From Rhodococcus sp. WMMA185 (lineage in GTDB: Bacteria > Actinomycetota > Actinomycetes > Mycobacteriales > Mycobacteriaceae): DNA of 64,000 bases. The stretch lies in contig NZ_CP017014.1 of NCBI RefSeq assembly GCF_001767395.1, forward strand, positions 2,550,501 to 2,614,500. The letters are read 5' to 3'. This document shows positions 62,209 to 64,000 of the stretch, in pieces; positions within the stretch are counted from its first letter, which is position 1; each line of letters opens with the position of its first letter. Position numbers and translations under genes: made by a program. The notes beneath the pieces are model-generated. The model ran no database searches. It had not been told where the DNA came from and saw only the letters and a list, made by a program, of their open reading frames with translations.

Positions 62209-63579
62209 CTAGGCCCCGACGGGTACGAGTAGAGCCTTCTCGAGTTCGGCCAACGCTTCCTCGAGATGATGCAGGATTCGCTGCAGCCTCGGCACCGAAC
62301 TGCGGCACCCGACGATACCGAAGTGGAGGTTGTCGCCGTTGCTGGTGAGTGTGATGTTCAGCGCCTGCCCATCGAGTACCACCGAGGCCGGATAGATGCC
62401 GTCCAGCCTGGAACCGTTCCAGTACATCGTCTTTCTCGGCCCCGGGACGTTGGAGATGATCACGTTGAACGGTGGTGGGGTGAACTGGACGAAACCTGGC
62501 ACCGGAGACAGGGCTATCGCCGATACATTGACCGCCGACCAGGCCATCGCCTGCAGCGGAGTAAGGCTGCCGAACAGTTCCTTTCCCTGGGCCATCGATG
62601 CGCAGATCGCCGCAAGACGTTCGGCCGGATCGTCGACGTCGGTCGCCAAGTTGCACAACGTCGCACCGATTGCATTGCCGCCGGCATCGGAATCGTGCTC
62701 CTCGTGCAAAGACACCGGAACCATCCCGATCAGAGGTGCATCCGGCAGAGCATTCTGCTCGTCGAGGTAGCCCCGGAGCGCGCCCGCGCACATGGCCATC
62801 ACCACATCATTGATGCTGGCGCCGGCAGCCTTCCGTACCGCGTCGATACGTGCGAGTGGCCAAGATTGTGCCGCGAACCGGCGTGCTCCGCCGATCGGGA
62901 CGTTGAGGATGGTCCGCGGCGCCTCGTAGGGAAACCTCATATCGTGCCGACGCATCGCCGTGCGGGCGATGCGCACCGCGGCAGGAGCGAGGCCGGCCAC
63001 GTCACCAACCGTGTGGCGGATCTCGTCCCACACCGACGGGGATGCGGGAACGGCACGGCCATGCGACGAAGCGGGTAGGTTCCACGGCGGCGGAGCATTA
63101 CGCACACTCGGATCGGTCGAGAGCGTTCGAATCAACAACCGCAATCCGGACACGCCGTCCATCAGCGAGTGATGGAACTTGGTGAAGATAGCGAACCGGC
63201 CGTCCTCGAGTCCCTCGATGAGATGCATCTCCCACAACGGGCGGTGCCGGTCGAGCAGTGTGCCGTGCAGTCGCGACGCGAGGGTCAGCAACTCCCGAAC
63301 CCGGTACGGGGACGGGAGTGCAGAATGCCGCACGTGGTACTCGAGGTCCACATCGGATTCGTCCGCCCACCAGAAGTTCCCGAGACTCCCAACCGGATTC
63401 GCCGGCATCTTTCGGAACATCGGGTCGACGTCGGTGTACGACAGCATCGTGTCGTACATCGTCTTGACATAGTTGGGGCCGGCGTCCTCGGGCGGAGTGA
63501 ACAACTGGAGCGATCCGACGTGCATGGAATGCTCTCGCGATTCGCCGAGAAGGAAAATCGAATCGGTAACCGGCATCAG
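62209..63579 (-). CDS. Wax ester synthase / diacylglycerol acyltransferase
   Basis: A 456-residue WS/DGAT. The catalytic HHxxxDG motif is HHSLMDG at residues 135-141, preceded by PLWEMHLIEGL. NVPGP and the C-terminal NDVVMAMCAGALR segment are conserved in this family. It transfers acyl groups from acyl-CoA to diacylglycerol or fatty alcohol, for lipid storage. I prefer the ATG at 63579 (MPVTDSIFLLGESREH), matching the family start; a GTG at 63597 is open. It is divergent from the partial gene at the window end. Confidence 0.93.
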   Translation of the reverse strand: MMPVTDSIFLLGESREHSMHVGSLQLFTPPEDAGPNYVKTMYDTMLSYTDVDPMFRKMPANPVGSLGNFWWADESDVDLEYHVRHSALPSPYRVRELLTLASRLHGTLLDRHRPLWEMHLIEGLEDGRFAIFTKFHHSLMDGVSGLRLLIRTLSTDPSVRNAPPPWNLPASSHGRAVPASPSVWDEIRHTVGDVAGLAPAAVRIARTAMRRHDMRFPYEAPRTILNVPIGGARRFAAQSWPLARIDAVRKAAGASINDVVMAMCAGALRGYLDEQNALPDAPLIGMVPVSLHEEHDSDAGGNAIGATLCNLATDVDDPAERLAAICASMAQGKELFGSLTPLQAMAWSAVNVSAIALSPVPGFVQFTPPPFNVIISNVPGPRKTMYWNGSRLDGIYPASVVLDGQALNITLTSNGDNLHFGIVGCRSSVPRLQRILHHLEEALAELEKALLVPVGA

Positions 63580-63753
63580 TCCCACCTGGACGTTCACCCC
63601 ACCTTCTTGACAGCCCACCAATCCTTGCGTCGGGATGCTACATCGGGCGTAACGTTTGTGCGCCTCAACTGCGATATATACCTAAGACGCTGAGAGACAA
63701 TCTGCCGCGCCCTGGAGGTCATGGGGCGGCGAGGTCGGAAGGAGGGCGGGAAA

Positions 63754-64000
63754 ATGAGCACTGCAACTCACGACTTCTGCCCAGCACCGGTTCCAGTAAC
63801 CCGCAGGGAATTCGCAGGGACGACCCCACAGTCGGTGGCCCTTGCGCACACCCTTCGTCGCACGGTCCGGCCGTTCCTCGACAGGTGGGCACGCTACCCC
63901 GAGTTGCCATGGCCGACTGGAGTCGTCGACCTGTTCGGGTACTCTCTCGGCCCAGTCCGCGGCACGCAACGCAGGCCGGTCCAGCTGCCCCACTGCCGGG
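63754..64000 (+). CDS. Partial gene of unknown function, cut by the window end
   Basis: An ATG at 63754 with GGAGGG upstream opens a frame that stays open to the window edge (82 codons). It begins MSTATHDFCPAPVPVTRREF and continues with a basic helical stretch (LRRTVRPFLDRWARYPELPW). No domain is yet visible. Its place divergent to a WS/DGAT would suit a lipase or other lipid enzyme, but this is a guess. Confidence 0.6.
   Translation, partial: MSTATHDFCPAPVPVTRREFAGTTPQSVALAHTLRRTVRPFLDRWARYPELPWPTGVVDLFGYSLGPVRGTQRRPVQLPHCR

Noticed and set aside
63682-63993. A 103-codon minus-strand frame at the window end
   Set aside because: The plus-strand frame from 63754 has a good ribosome site and fits divergence from the WS/DGAT gene. 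The minus-strand frame has neither.

Overview
The window is high-GC actinobacterial chromosome. Mycolata-type gene content points to Rhodococcus or a close relative: a bifunctional CysNC, a KstR-type operator beside an operon resembling M. tuberculosis Rv3531c-Rv3529c, a WS/DGAT acyltransferase, HelZ with a SWIM protein, UPF0182, a mycothiol-dependent-type enzyme and a three-subunit transhydrogenase. The genus is inferred from gene content and codon use; no rRNA or other phylogenetic marker is present.

Layout. 1-6743: sulfate activation (cysDNC, minus strand), an IclR regulator, and a divergent operon of a DUF1214 protein, an SDR and a PAPS-type sulfotransferase. Both operons carry the same pair of operator types. 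6777-8278: an alpha/beta hydrolase and a divergent MarR regulator. 8351-13801: valine/isobutyrate catabolism (mmsA, acyl-CoA dehydrogenase, hydroxyisobutyryl-CoA hydrolase, mmsB, enoyl-CoA hydratase). 13908-19563: N-acetylglucosamine uptake and breakdown (PTS IIC, nagA, nagB, cutC; divergent IIB and IIA; GntR regulator). 19748-24299: an uncharacterised minus-strand cluster (DoxX-like membrane protein, acyl-CoA dehydrogenase, PhnD-like binding protein, radical SAM enzyme, DUF1990 protein). 24517-31823: UPF0182, a DsbA-fold protein, a SWIM protein and a HelZ-type helicase.

31824-33367 is the most unusual stretch. A segment running from the 5' end of helZ through a tiny peptide gene and its terminator has been duplicated. 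The second helZ copy has decayed to a remnant, but the peptide gene, its structured 108-nt leader and its terminator hairpin survive in both copies. A third small ORF and a compact RNA-like element with a tRNA T-arm follow.

33368-42722: a hypothetical protein, an HNH-type lipoprotein, a molybdopterin oxidoreductase, a shikimate-dehydrogenase-like enzyme, a thioesterase, an APH-type phosphotransferase, an Lrp regulator and a branched-chain 2-oxoacid dehydrogenase operon (E1alpha, E1beta, E2). 42743-46633: three tandem paralogous MFS transporters with identical leaders. 46666-49070: a membrane protein whose stop codon lies at the edge of an IS605-type element carrying an intact tnpB and a dead tnpA. 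49085-58523: transhydrogenase pntB/pntAb/pntAa, DUF488, an acyl-CoA synthetase, a MDMPI-family enzyme, peptidase E, a glycolate-oxidase-like flavoprotein and a small GNAT protein. 58631-62205: TPP riboswitch followed by tenA and a thiXYZ-like ABC transporter for pyrimidine salvage. 62209-64000: a WS/DGAT and the start of a divergent gene cut by the window end.
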